From Calamus simplicifolius (lineage: Eukaryota; Streptophyta; Magnoliopsida; Arecales; Arecaceae): 64,000 bases of DNA. The notes below the pieces were generated by a model that saw only the letters and a list, made by a program, of their open reading frames with translations, was not told the DNA's origin and did not search any database. The first letter of the stretch is position 1. Each line of letters starts with the position of its first letter. Shown piece after piece: positions 22,380 through 33,394 of this stretch. The position numbers and the translations under genes were made by a program. Where the stretch lies: the NCBI GenBank assembly GCA_900491605.1, contig UESW01004556.1, positions 907,224 to 971,223 of the forward strand. The letters are read 5' to 3'.

Positions 22380-24130
22380 GGACTGGTCTGACTTTGATAC
22401 CTTTCTAGTAGGTCTGGATCGATTTGCTGCAGATCCTCTCGGGTGATTCAGGAATCCTTAGATTCTGGCCTTCCTTGCCATCGAACCAGATAACGTTGAT
22501 AGCCCTTATTTCTGATGGTAATTGCCTGGTCATCCAAGATATGTTCAATCCTATCTCTCCGCTCTGGCTGAATTGCTTGTGGATACTCAGGTAGGGTTTC
22601 ACTCTCAAAGGCTGGGTAAGGTCCAAAAGGCTCACTAGGAATTAATGATGGCTTTTGTATTCTTTCAGATCAGAAATATTAAATGTTGAACTAATGCTAT
22701 AATCTGGTGGTAACTCTAACACATGCATTAGGTCCAACTCTCTTTAATACTTTGAAAGGTCTAGCTCCTCGGGCATGCAGTTTCTTCATAGTTCCTGGCG
22801 AGAACCTTTCAGTTCTAAGTTTAACAATGACAAAGTCCCCTATATTGAATACTTTCATTCATTTACGTGAATTGGCCATATGCTTATAGACTTCATTGCT
22901 CATTTGAATTTTCTTACTAATCTCCTTATGTAATTCCTTAATATGCTATGCATATGACTCGGCAGACTCAGACATTCATGCATAAGTGGGTAATGGAATG
23001 AGGTCGACATGTTTCCTAGGTTTATAACCATGGACAATCTCAAAGAAACTTTTACGAGCAGTCCTATTGACTGAGCTGTTGTAAGCGAATTCAGCATGAG
23101 ATAATAGCAGATCCCAGTTTTTAGACTTTCTCCTACAAGATACCTTAATAAGTTTCCTAGACTTCTGTTTACTACTTCGGTCTGTCCATCAGTCTGGGGG
23201 TGGTAAGTAGTTGAGAAGTTTAGTTTTGTTCCTAGTAGGTACCAAAGGGTTTTTTAAAAGTAACTCGTGAAACGGACATCCCTATCAGAAACAATGGTCT
23301 TAGGTAACCCATGCAATTTGACTACTTGATCGAGAAAAAGCTTGGCTACCCATTCATAAAGACTCTCCTTGATCTTAAATGCAGTTTTCCACTCATCCCC
23401 AAATCTAATCCTAACCTGATGCTAGCCACTCTGAAGGTCAATCTTTGAAAATATTGTTGCACCAGCCATCATATCTAACATGTTGTCTAAACAGGGTATA
23501 GGAAACCTATACTTAAGTTGTGATCTTATTAATTACACGACTGTCTACACACATCCTTCAAGTGCCATCTTTCTTAGGGGTTAATAATGAATTACTTTTG
23601 GAGGAGTTCTTCAACTTATTTTTGTAACTCAGTATGCTCACTAGGGTTCATCCTATAATGTGGTAGATTTGGTAATATAGCACCAGGGACTAAATCTATG
23701 GCATGTTGGATATCCCTAAGTGATGAAAGGTGATCAGGTAGATCTTTAAGGAAGACATCTTGAAACTCTCTTAAAATTTCTTTTACTTCCTGGGATTGTT
23801 CCTTCTGGGGTTGGTTCTAGATTTCCTAGGTTGATAGGATCCAAATTGGTGATCCTTCATTAATTTTCTTTTCTAAGTCTTTATCATTCATCAAATGCAA
23901 CCCCTGTTTCTTTTCCTTCAAGTTACTAGACCCTCTCTTAATGTTGTCTTTGAGTGAAAAAGGGTTTATAACTATCTTCTTTCCATTAAAATTAAAGGAA
24001 CAAGAATTAGATCGATCGAATAAAGTAGCATCACGATCATATAACCAAGGTTTTTCAAGAATAATGCTACTAATCCCCATTGGAAGTATGTCATACCAAA
24101 CTTTCTCTAGGTACGATTGGAATTGCACCT
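22380..24130 (-). pseudogene. gypsy-1 pol: protease end, truncated RT fused to integrase, chromodomain
   Basis: In minus-strand order: the protease C-terminus (LPMGISSIILEKPWLYDRD, near 24070); RT fingers and palm start (MLDMMAGATIFSKIDLQSG near 23440-23480; HQVRIRFGDEWKTAFK); then an abrupt junction near 23350 where the RT word YEW runs in frame into the integrase words VAKLFLDQVVKLHGLPKTIV and SDRDVRF. Further integrase pieces and the chromodomain-like end (ILDDQAITIRNKGYQRYLVR, ITREDLQQIDPDLLE) lie at 22405-23330. Compared with gypsy-2, about 1.4 kb is missing: the RT active site, RNase H and the integrase N-terminus. Stops occur elsewhere too. Confidence 0.88.
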
Positions 24131-24238
24131 GAACTTGACATCTAAACTTGACCGATATCGAAGTGGAATATATCTAGGAAACCTTATAAGGGTTGGGATG
24201 GGAAGCAGTGGATAATCCTAAACTCTTAATAGTATTAG

Positions 24239-24678
24239 TTAAATTGCATTGATACAACTTCCACTATCTATAATGATTTTGCTTGCTTTCTTTCCTATTT
24301 TGATAAAAGTTTGTAGGATATTAGTCCTGCGCCAGTCTTTCTGCTCTTTGGTCCGGGTCAAGATACATCTAACAACATCTAAAAACTCAGACGAGTTTAA
24401 AACTTCTTCATCTCCATCATACTCATCAGCTAGATTCGCTCCTTCTTCATAAATCTCTTCCTTCAAATTCTCAATTGATTCATCAACCTCCTCCTCTACT
24501 TCTCCTATATGCAAGGCTCTAGTAGGACATTGAATCGCATAATGACCTACCTTATGACATTTGAAACAGTATATGTTTTGAGTATTACTCTTTTGGATTT
24601 CTGGACTCTTTCCTTCATCAATCTTTCGGACTAAAGGAGTATCGGATATGGATCGGCTAAAGTGAGTCTGGCTTGGAT
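24239..24678 (-). pseudogene. gypsy-1 gag C-terminal half and protease start
   Basis: It contains the zinc knuckle YCFKCHKVGHYAIQCP near 24540-24580, an acidic stretch (EEEVDESIENLKEEIYEEG) and the start of the aspartic protease (KIIIDSGSCINAI near 24240). It continues the gag frame that begins at 40791 and is interrupted at 39932 by gypsy-2. Confidence 0.88.
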
Positions 24679-24683
24679 TAGGC

Positions 24684-25844
24684 TGATGTGGGACAACCAA
24701 TATGGAATGTATTTCTAATAGAATTAGTAAAGATTAAATGAACAATTAAGTGAAATAACACATGCATTCACTCATTGTTTAAGAACTAGAAATTTTATGG
24801 AGGGGACTTAGAAGACTAAACAAAGTTTAAATTTAGAATTTAAACAAAGTAATAAAGAAGCAAATCTTTGTGGTTAAGAAACCACTCAGATTAGGGTTAA
24901 GTAAATCTAATAATTGCATATCTGAAAGGATTTTAAAGAGGGTTCTCCCAGCAATTAATAAACTTAAGTAAAATCGATGCACTCAGGGAAGGAACTTGAG
25001 GATGACAAGGGATTCACCATATTGTAAGCTTTCGTACCTTGATTCATGGTGGGAACAACCTGCAACTTTGGAACCATAGAAGCCGGGGATCCTTGATCGG
25101 TTGAAAATGGGCTTGAAGCAAAGTGGAAAAAGGAGGATAAAATGTGGATGATATAAATAGACACCAGGCCTCACGCCTACCCTCTCACAGGGGACCTATC
25201 TAACAAGCAGGGGATTTTCTCAAGAAAACTTCATTAATCATCATCCTCTTACAAAAAACCAGGAGCCCTTTTTATAGACTACCAAGCACTTACACCATAT
25301 TATCATTAGAGAAGAAGATCTCGACGAGCGAAGAGAAGAATGTGGGATGTCTCATGATTTGTGGAGGCGGTTTCCAATGGGCGTCAATGTGGGCATCCCA
25401 TGATTTGTGGAGGTAGTTTCCAATATGGACATCCCTTGATTTGTGGAGGTGGTTTCCAAGAGGAGACATGCAAAGAGAACAATGTGGGGTGTCCCATGAT
25501 AAGAGGAGGTAGTTGTGGAGACTTTGACTTGATTCAAAATCTTTCTATTCATTGGGCGACATTCCTTGTTGATATGGCATAATGATATGGCTTCAATGTT
25601 GGTGACTTCATGACCATGCACCCATTCTTCTTGTGCTGAACCAGATCGGGTTTTTGGGCTGGACTCCTTTTGACTCAATTGCAATAAAGAACTTAAACAG
25701 GACTCAATCAAACAAATATAGTCAATTGAAATAAAATTGCTCAAATGAAAATAAATACAGGACTAAAACTTAATTTAATCTTCCATCCATAAAGAATCCA
25801 GCTGAAGTTGTTGAAGCCTCTTCTTGAGCCTGGTGTCCGTACCA
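24684..25844 (-). repeat. gypsy-2 3' LTR (1161 bp)
   Basis: It runs from TGATGTGGGACAACC to GGTGTCCGTACCA and matches 38775-39926 closely. The minus strand has a polypurine-like GGAGAGAAT just outside, at 25845-25855. Confidence 0.93.
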
Positions 25845-25899
25845 ATTCTCTCCGGATGGGAGGAACTCGATCCTGTTGAGTAAGGATCAATCTGTCCAT

Positions 25900-28800
25900 G
25901 ATATTTCTCTAGTAAGTCTGGTGCAATTTGTTGAAGATCCTCTTGGGTGATTCAGGAGTCCTCGGATTCAAGTCAGCCTTGCCAATGAACCAGGTAACAT
26001 TGATAGCCTTTATTTCTGGTGGTAATCACTCGGTCATCCAAAATATGTTCAACTCTCTCCGTCTGGTAGAATTGCTGATGGACACTCAGGTAGGGTTTCA
26101 CTCTCAAAGGCAGGATAAGGCCCAAAAGGCTCACTAGGAATTAATGTCGGTTCTTTGTATTCATTCAGATCTGAAATATTAAATGTGGAACTAATGCCAT
26201 AATCTGGTGGTAACTCTAAAACATATGCATTAGGTCCTACTTTTTATTACTTTGAAAGGTCCAGCTCCCTAGGCGTGTAGTTTCTTCATAGTTCCCGATG
26301 GGAACCTTTTAGGTCTAAGTTTAATCATTACAGAGTCCTCTTCATTAAATTTATTCATTCTTTTATGTGAGTTAGCCATATGTCTATATACTTCATTGCT
26401 CATTTGAATCTTTTTACTAATTTCTTTATGCAACTCCTTAATATGCTGTGCATATGACTCGACGAACTCAGATACTCGTGCATATGATGGTAATGGAATG
26501 AGATCGATAGGTCTTCTAGGTTTATAATCATGGACAATCTCAAAGGGGCTTTTCCCAGTAGACCTATTGACTGAACTGTTGTATGCAAACTCAGCACGAG
26601 ATAATAATAAATCCCAGTTTTCCAGATGTTCTCCTACAAGACACCTTAGTAGGTTGCCTAGACTCCTATTTATGACTTCAGTTTGGCCATCAGTCTGGGG
26701 GTGGTAGGAAGTGGAGAATTTCAATTTGGTACCTAACAATGCCATAGGGTTTTTCAAAAGTAGCTGATGAATTTGACATCCCTATCAGACACTATAGTTT
26801 TAGGCAGACCATGTAGCTTTACCACTCCATTTAGAAAAAGTTTGGCGACTCTAGAGGCATCAACAGTTTGGGAACAAGGGATGAAGTGAGCCATTTTTGA
26901 GAACCTATTGACCACAACAAAGATCAAATCATATTTCCGCTGGGTCTTAGGTAGGCCTAATACGAAATCCATGCTAAGGTCCTGCTAGGGACAATCGGGT
27001 ACAGGTAAGGGTGTATAGAGTTCAGTATTTTGCTTCTGCTGCTTGCCAATAGCACAAGTTCGATACTTGGCCACTATCTGGGCAACTTATCTCTTAAGAC
27101 CTGGGCAAAAAAACTGGTTCTCAACAGCTAAAATGGTCTTATTTCTACCAAACTGACCAGCTAAACCTCCCGCATGGGTTCCCAAACTAAAAAGTCTCTC
27201 AAGGAAGTTTTGGGAATACAGAGCTTGTTCTCTTTAAACAAATGACCATCTAGAAGGGTATAATCACTATAGTCACTAGATGGTCCTTGACTCAAGGCCT
27301 AGTAAATTTCACTAAAGTCTGGATAGGTTGCATACTCATCTTTAAGTCTCTCAAATCCAACAACTTCAGTGCTAACTGAATGTAAAAGTAAGGTTCTACG
27401 ACTCAAAGCATGGGCTACCTTATTCTCAGCTTCGGCATGGTGTTTCAGGATAAAAGTGTAGGCTTGGATGTATTCTACCCATTTGGCATGCCTAGGATTC
27501 AACTTTTTCTGGGAACTAAGAAATCTAAGGGCCTCATGATCAGAGAATAGGACAAATTCTTACGGTAGAAGATAGTGTTTCCAATACTTTAAAGCTTGCA
27601 CTACCGCATAGAGTTCTTTATCATAGGTGGAATATTTAAGCTTAGCATCATTTAATTTTTCACTAAAGAAAGCTATGGGGTGGTTCTCCTGGCTTAAAAC
27701 TCCACCTATTTCAACTCTGGATGCATCACAAGCTACCTCGAATACTTTGGTAAAGTCTGGTAACTTTAAAATAGGTGCTTGTGTCATTCTATCTTTTATC
27801 TCTAGGAAGGCTCTATTAACTGCTTTGGTCCAATTAAAACTACCCTTCTAAGACAATCAGTTATTGGGGCGACAATGGAGCTAAAACCTCGTTTGAATCT
27901 CCTATAGAAGGTGGCTAGACCATGAAAACTACAAATATCATGAACAGTTTTGGGAACAGGCCACTCAACTATGGCTTTTATCTTTTCAGGATCAGTTGAA
28001 ACTCCATCAGGGGTGACAATGAAACCTAGAAAGTGACTCTATGGGTTAAGAACTCACACTTCTTCAAATTAGCATAGAGATTCTCTTTCCTAAGGGTTGT
28101 ACATACTTGCCTAAGGTGGTCTAAGTGGATTTCCTTAGTCTACTATAAATCAAAATATCATCAAAGTATACTACTACAAATTTTTCCATGAAGGCACGTA
28201 GGACTTGGGTCATGATCCTCATAAATGTGCTAGGTGCATTGGACAACCCAAATGGCATCACTACCCATTCAAATAAACCATCCTTAGTCTTAAATGCAGT
28301 CTTCCACTCATCCCCTGGTTAATCCTAACCTGGTGATAGCCGCTCTTCAAATCAATCTTGGAAAATATAGTTGCACCGGCCATCATATCTAGCATATCGT
28401 CCAAGCGGAGAATGGGAAACCTATATTTTACTATAATTTTATTTATGGCACAACTATCGACACAAATCCTCCATGTGCCATCCTTTTTAGGTGTTAATAG
28501 GGCTGGAACTGCACAAGGACTCAAACTTTCCCAAACAAATCCTTTCCTAAGGAGATCCCCTACTTGTCTTTGCAACTCTAGGTGTTCTATAGGGTTCATC
28601 CTATAATGTGGGAGGTTTGGTAAGGTTGCTCCTGGGACTAAATCAATGGCATGTTGGATGTTCCTAAGTGGTGGAAGGTGGTTAGGTAGGTCATTTGGAA
28701 ATACATCCTTAAAGTCCTCTAATAATTCAACTACTTCCTGAGGGTGCTCTTTCTGGGCAGGCTCTTATGTTTCTCTAGCGGTTAAGATCCAAACAGGTGT

Positions 28801-29190
28801 ACCCTTAGTGAGTTCTTTCTTAATCTCCTTTGCAGTTATCAGATTGACTCTAGTCTTTGTTTCCTTTAGGTGGCTCGATCCTCTCTTAACCATGTCCTTA
28901 GGTGGTGAAGGGTTGATTACAAACTTCTTCCAAGGTGCATGAATGAGCAAGAATTAGATCGGCCAAAAAGGTTGCGTCATGGTCAAATAACCAGGGTCGA
29001 CCTAAGATGATACTACTCACTCCCATTGGTAGAACATCACACCACACTTTCTCTGATAGGACTGTAATTGGATTTGGACTAGACACCTACTTTTGATAGG
29101 AATTGATGTGGAGTATCTAAGAAACCTTATAGGGGTTTGGATGGGGAGCTGTGGATAAGCCTAAAGTTTTGACAGCACTAGTAGATATGG
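25900..29190 (-). pseudogene. gypsy-2 pol: protease, RT, RNase H, integrase, chromodomain
   Basis: Minus-strand order: protease (LPMGVSSIILGRPWLFDHDA near 29020); RT (SPCAVPALLTPKKDGTWRIC, FSKIDLKSGYHQVRI at 28261-28599; active site VVYFDDILIYS near 28150); RNase H (FEVACDASRVEIGGVLSQ, YSTYDKELYAVVQALKYWKH at 27560-27787; KVAHALSRR at about 27400); integrase (MDFVLGLPKTQRKYDLIFVV, KLHGLPKTIVSDRDVKF, SYHPQTDGQTEVINRSLGNL, AEFAYNSSVNRSTGKSPFEI at 26269-26972); and a degraded chromodomain end near 25900-26200. Multiple shifts and stops separate these pieces. RNase H and the integrase N-terminus, lost in gypsy-1, are kept here. Confidence 0.9.
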
Positions 29191-29199
29191 CATTCACAA

Positions 29200-30659
29200 A
29201 ACTTCACTATCTATGATTATCTTACACACCTTATCCCCTAACTTGACAAAGGTTTGTAGGATGTTAGTCCTACGCCAATCGTCCTGGGTCTTAGTCTGGG
29301 TAAGGATGCATCTAACTACTCCAAAAGGTCAGGGTCTACAAGATCCTCATCACCTTCATACTCATCTGCCAGATTATCCTTAGCCTGATATACTTCCTCG
29401 ATACAATCATCTAAGGGTGCTTTGGATTCAGACTCATTTTCCTATAACCCTTCCATGTACAAGGCTCTATTTGGGCAATTGCTCGCATAATGGCCCACAT
29501 TTGAAGCAAGCATTCGGTTTGGTTTCTCTGAACTTCTGGTGCTTTGCCCTTATCATCTCTACGAGTCAGAGGTGTACCAGGGTTAGGCGGTTGGGTTGCA
29601 TCTGACTTGGTCCTGGCTGCTGACTAGGTGCACTAGTTCTAGGGATTTTTGGTCTGCGATAAACTAGTCCCCTATGAAATCTCTCAGCATCGCGTGCTAT
29701 CTGATAGGCTAACTCTAAATCTTGAACTTTCTCATGAACAACTCTTTTGGATCTCTTCCCTTAATCCGGCTCTAAATCTAGATAAGGTAACCGATTCGGA
29801 CTTATCGACATTGCATCTCATTACAAATTCATCAAACTTTGCAATGTACTAAGCTACACTCTTTGTTCCTTGGGTCAATCTCTGCCACTGATCTAGAAGT
29901 CTTTGGTAGTAGGACATGGGAAGGTACTTCTCTCTAAGTCTACGCTTCATTGCTCTCTAGGTTACTATGGGAACATCACCTCTCTGTCTAGTGAATCTCT
30001 CGACATTTCCTTAGTATAACCGAGCCTGACGGACTAACCTAAGCTTTGCAAATTTGCACTTCCTTTCCTCAGTCATTTCATACCACTCAAAATACTGATC
30101 CATCTCGCCTCCCAATCTACATAAACCTTAGGATCTAGACTTCCATCAAAAGTGGGTGCTTCTAATCTAATATTCCTAAGAGTTCGGTCATACTAGTCCA
30201 TTTGGTCCTGATTGGGTCTCCTAGGATTTGGCTCATAAGCTGGGTCATGGAGTGTCTCCTAGGATTCGGGTCATGGACTCGATTAAAATTGAGTCTTCTA
30301 GGATTTGGCTCAAAGAAAGGTTCTTGATTAGGACTTCTAGGATTGGGTTTAGGAAAAAGGTCTTGGTGTAGAGCTCTTCTAGGGTTGATGGGCGTACTTA
30401 ACTCTGGTTCAGGCTCTAATTTCATTTGGGCCTCATGGGCTCTTGTAGGAGTACCTGCCTCTAATTGGTCAAGCCTAAAAGTGATATGGGTCATTTGATC
30501 AGTTATGCTTTAGGTGGTCTGGATCAATTGATCAGTCAGATTCTGGTTTAGTCGAGCCATTTGATCATTCAGGGTTTTCGTCAAGATCTCCAAATTTTGG
30601 TCCATGGTTGCACTTGATTGAGCTTGGATTTGGTAGGGTGTACCTGACCTAGTTGTCAT
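29200..30659 (-). pseudogene. gypsy-2 gag
   Basis: It starts at ATG 30659 (MTTRSGTPYQIQAQSS). A Pro- and Asn-rich region with repeated NPRR words follows (ALHQDLFPKPNPRSPNQEPF, 30162-30494). The retrotransposon gag domain has LDQWQRLTQGTKSVA and KSESVTLSRFRAGLREEIQ at 29730-29900. The zinc knuckle near 29490 starts CFKC but several bases are missing before the HYASNC half, so the frame breaks inside it. The layout parallels gypsy-1 gag. Confidence 0.8.
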
Positions 30660-30687
30660 GCAGTGCAATTAGGCACACAAGCCCTTA

Positions 30688-31260
30688 CACTACAAGAAAA
30701 TGTCAAAATAGTGACGAAAATTAGTGATAAAAATTTTCGTCACTAAATTATGATGGTTTAGTAACAAAATAGTGACAAAAATTAAAATTAGTGATGGATT
30801 AGTCTATCCGTCACTAAACCGTCACTAAAGTAGTGACAGACTGTCACATCTGTCACTAAATTAGTGACGGATGGGGCAATCCATCACTAAATTTAGTGAT
30901 GGATTTCACTTCCATCACTAATCCATCACAAATAAGTGATAATGAGTGATGAATTTCTCTTTCGTCACTAATCCGTCATAAATTAATGATGGATTGGGCA
31001 ATCCATCACTAAATTAGTGACAGATGGAGCAATCCGTCACTAATTTAGTGACGGATTTTCATTCCATTACTAATCCATCACAAATTAGTGATGGAAGAAC
31101 AATCTGTCACTAAATTAGTGACGAATTAGTGACGGATTTCTCTTCTGTCACAAATTAGTGACGGATTATCCTATCCGTCACTAATTTGTGACGAATTAGT
31201 GATGGAAGGGAAATCCATCACTAAATTAGTGGCAAATTGCCTATCTAAATTTAGTTTTTT
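30688..31260. repeat. CACTA-2 left subterminal repeat array, part 1
   Basis: Repeats of TTAGTGACGGATT and its variant TAGTGATGGA occur in both orientations, often as facing pairs such as ATCCGTCACTAATTTAGTGA. Confidence 0.92.
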
Positions 31261-31555
31261 TTAAAAAAAATTATGACAAAAAAGCCAAGTCCGCATGTGC
31301 CAGTTACGTGCGTCGCCTTTCATGCACGTCCCAGCCACGTGTCTACCTCGCGACGCGCACCATGTGCATCTGCTACTCGGCCTGCGCGCGCGCCTGCCAT
31401 ATCTCGCACGCGTTTGCACCAATTAGCCTGTCTTTTCGGCCACACAACCTTACCTGTGTTCAGTGCCCCTTGCGTCATGTTTGTGCTTGCCCTGTGTTGT
31501 GTCTGCACGTTCATGCGCCTGTGCATGACTGCACTTGGCTGCGCATGCATTCCTA
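31261..31555. other. GC-rich segment between subterminal arrays
   Basis: About 280 bp are much richer in GC than both sides, with many CACGTG-like and GCGCGC words. It has open frames on both strands (109 codons at 31273-31602 on +), but I recognise no product. It may be a captured genomic fragment, such as a promoter or first exon. Confidence 0.5.
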
Positions 31556-32130
31556 ATTTAGTGACGGATTACGCTTCTGTCACTAATTTGTCACAAAATT
31601 AGTGATGGAAGACCAATCCATCACTAAATTAGTGATGGTTGCTCTTCCGTCACTAATTTAGTGACGGATTAGTGATGGAAGAGCAATCCATCACTAATTT
31701 AATGACGGACAAGATCATCCATCACTAATTTAGTGATGAATTGCTCTTCCGTAACTAATACGTTACTAAATTAGTATGGAAGAGCAATCCATCACTAAAT
31801 TAGTGACGGACTGCCTCAATCCGTCACTAATTTAGTGACGAATTAGTGATGAATTTTTCATCCGTCAATAAATTTATACTCTAAATTTTTTTTAAAAAAA
31901 AATTATAACAAAATTATTAATCTGGTGTGCCTAAATTTATATTCTAATTTTTTTAAAAAAATTTATGATGAAATTATTATTTCGGTGTGCCTAATTCAGT
32001 GACGGATGAATAATTCCATCACTAATTTGGCATTCACGTGGAAGGGTTAGTGACGGAACAATAATCCCATCACTAACCCTTAGTGACGGAATCATTGTTC
32101 CATCACTAACGCAGTGAGGCTGTTTTTTTT
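31556..32130. repeat. CACTA-2 left subterminal repeat array, part 2
   Basis: The same AGTGACGGAT-type repeats resume after the GC-rich segment, including TTAGTGACGGAATCATTG near the end. Confidence 0.9.
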
Positions 32131-32164
32131 TGGTCTTTCACTAATTACCGATTTAGGCCAGCCA

Positions 32165-32385
32165 CGGACTGTCTTTCAATAACCCCAACGATCTCCTCTG
32201 TGCCCTAGACCTCCGCAATCTCCACTCTGCCCACCCTCTGATCTCGGCTCTGTCCTAAGCCTCCCCGATCTCCGTTCTGCCCACCCCGATCTCACGATCT
32301 CCGCTCTGTTGTAGACCTCGCCGATCTTCATTCTGCCCCTGATCTCACGATCTCCGCTCTACCCTAGACTTTTCCGAAGCAATCG
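32165..32385 (+). repeat. imperfect tandem repeat upstream of the captured stress-protein exon
   Basis: About five degenerate copies of a 40-50 bp unit built on GATCTCCGCTCTGCCC and CCTAGACCTCC. It directly precedes the first captured exon and may be its 5' untranslated or promoter region. Confidence 0.7.
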
Positions 32386-32407
32386 AGGGAAAGTGGGGGA
32401 GGAAGAG

Positions 32408-33001
32408 ATGGGAGGAGATCAGAAGGTCTGGGTGGCAATGGACTTCTCTAAGAATAGCAAGAGGGTGCTCAGGTGGGCCATCAACAACCTCCTCGACCAT
32501 GGCGACACCCTCATCGTCCTCCATGTCATGCACCCCATGGGCGACGAGGCCAAGAATGCTCTCTGGTCCAGCACGGTTCCCATATATTCCCTCTTCTCCT
32601 CCCCTTTCTTTATACTTCATTTTTCGTTGCTCCCCTATGCATATGTTTTAAATCGATCTCTGTTTCCATACGTTCGCTAGCTCTGATTCCGCTGACAGAG
32701 TTGAGGGAGATGGAGGCGATGAAGAAGCAGTACAATCTGGTATCTGGTATCCAACATCGAGGTCCTCGACATGCTCGACACTGCGTCTCGACAGAAGGAG
32801 GTCCCATCAATTCTCCTCCCTCCTTAATTCCAAAATAATACTGGTGATATTTTTAATTTGATTCGCTTCTCCCTCTTTTTCAAAATTATTCAACAACGTT
32901 AGGCAACGATCGTGGCGAAGTTGTACTAGGGCGATGCAAGGGAGAAGCTATTTCAGCCAAGGAAGATCTGAATCTGGACTCGCTGGTCATGGGCAGCAAG
33001 G
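32408..33001 (+). pseudogene. captured universal stress protein (USP) gene fragment
   Basis: Three exons: 32408-32575 (MGGDQKVWVAMDFSKNSKRV, LRWAINNLLDHGDTLIVLHV, GDEAKNALWSSTV), about 32682-32803 (LTELREMEAMKKQYNLVS, then in the next frame EVLDMLDTASRQKE), and about 32904-33001 (ATIVAKLY, stop, GDAREKL, LDSLVMGS). This is the usual order of a plant USP A-like protein, a small nucleotide-binding cytosolic protein. The N-terminal exon is intact with a plausible ATG. A one-base shift in exon 2 and a TAG at a Trp position in exon 3 kill the gene. The C-terminal quarter is absent. Confidence 0.85.
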
Positions 33002-33331
33002 TCCTAATAAATGCACTGCAAATTCCTAGGTTAGTATAGTAATTAGATATTATCAGAGCAATTTCAACTTCTATCTTTATCTTCTATAGATAATTTTTTT
33101 TCAAATTTCCTTCACTCACCCGTTTGTCCACCGTTGGCTATCCGTTTCTTAACTTGATGTGTATAACCCATCCTCTAACAAAATTTGGATGAGCCTTGAA
33201 TTAATTTCTACTCTTTCTTTCATTTAACCAATGACAGAGAAGAAGCCAGCATGAAAGAAAACCACATCCTATTAGAATAAAAGGTTTAGCAATCAAGTCT
33301 AGTTAATAGATTGATTCAATCCCTCGATAAT

Positions 33332-33394
33332 CCGACCTTAGCTCAGTCGGTAGAGGAGAGGACTGTAGTGGTGCAGTTAATTCGATAGGTCGGA
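33332..33394 (+). pseudogene. degenerate tRNA-Tyr (GTA) relic
   Basis: It starts CCGACCTTAGCTCAGT, has CGGTAGAGGAGAGGACTGTA with the GTA anticodon in place, and ends AGGTCGGA, which pairs with the first seven bases. The 3' side of the anticodon arm and most of the T arm are missing (63 nt instead of about 85 with intron). The D arm and acceptor stem are typical of plant tRNA-Tyr. It cannot fold as a full tRNA. Confidence 0.75.

Noticed and set aside
22405..23097. Minus-strand frames of 65-76 codons taken as separate small genes
   Set aside because: They are shifted-frame readings of the gypsy-1 integrase and chromodomain end.
31273..31602. A 109-codon frame in the GC-rich island of CACTA-2
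   Set aside because: No known domain, a competing 76-codon frame on the other strand, and it runs into the subterminal repeats. I kept it only as a composition anomaly.
30700..32130. Regular short repeats that could suggest a CRISPR array
   Set aside because: The repeats vary in length and spacing, occur in both orientations and sit at CACTA ends. Nothing else points to a prokaryotic system.
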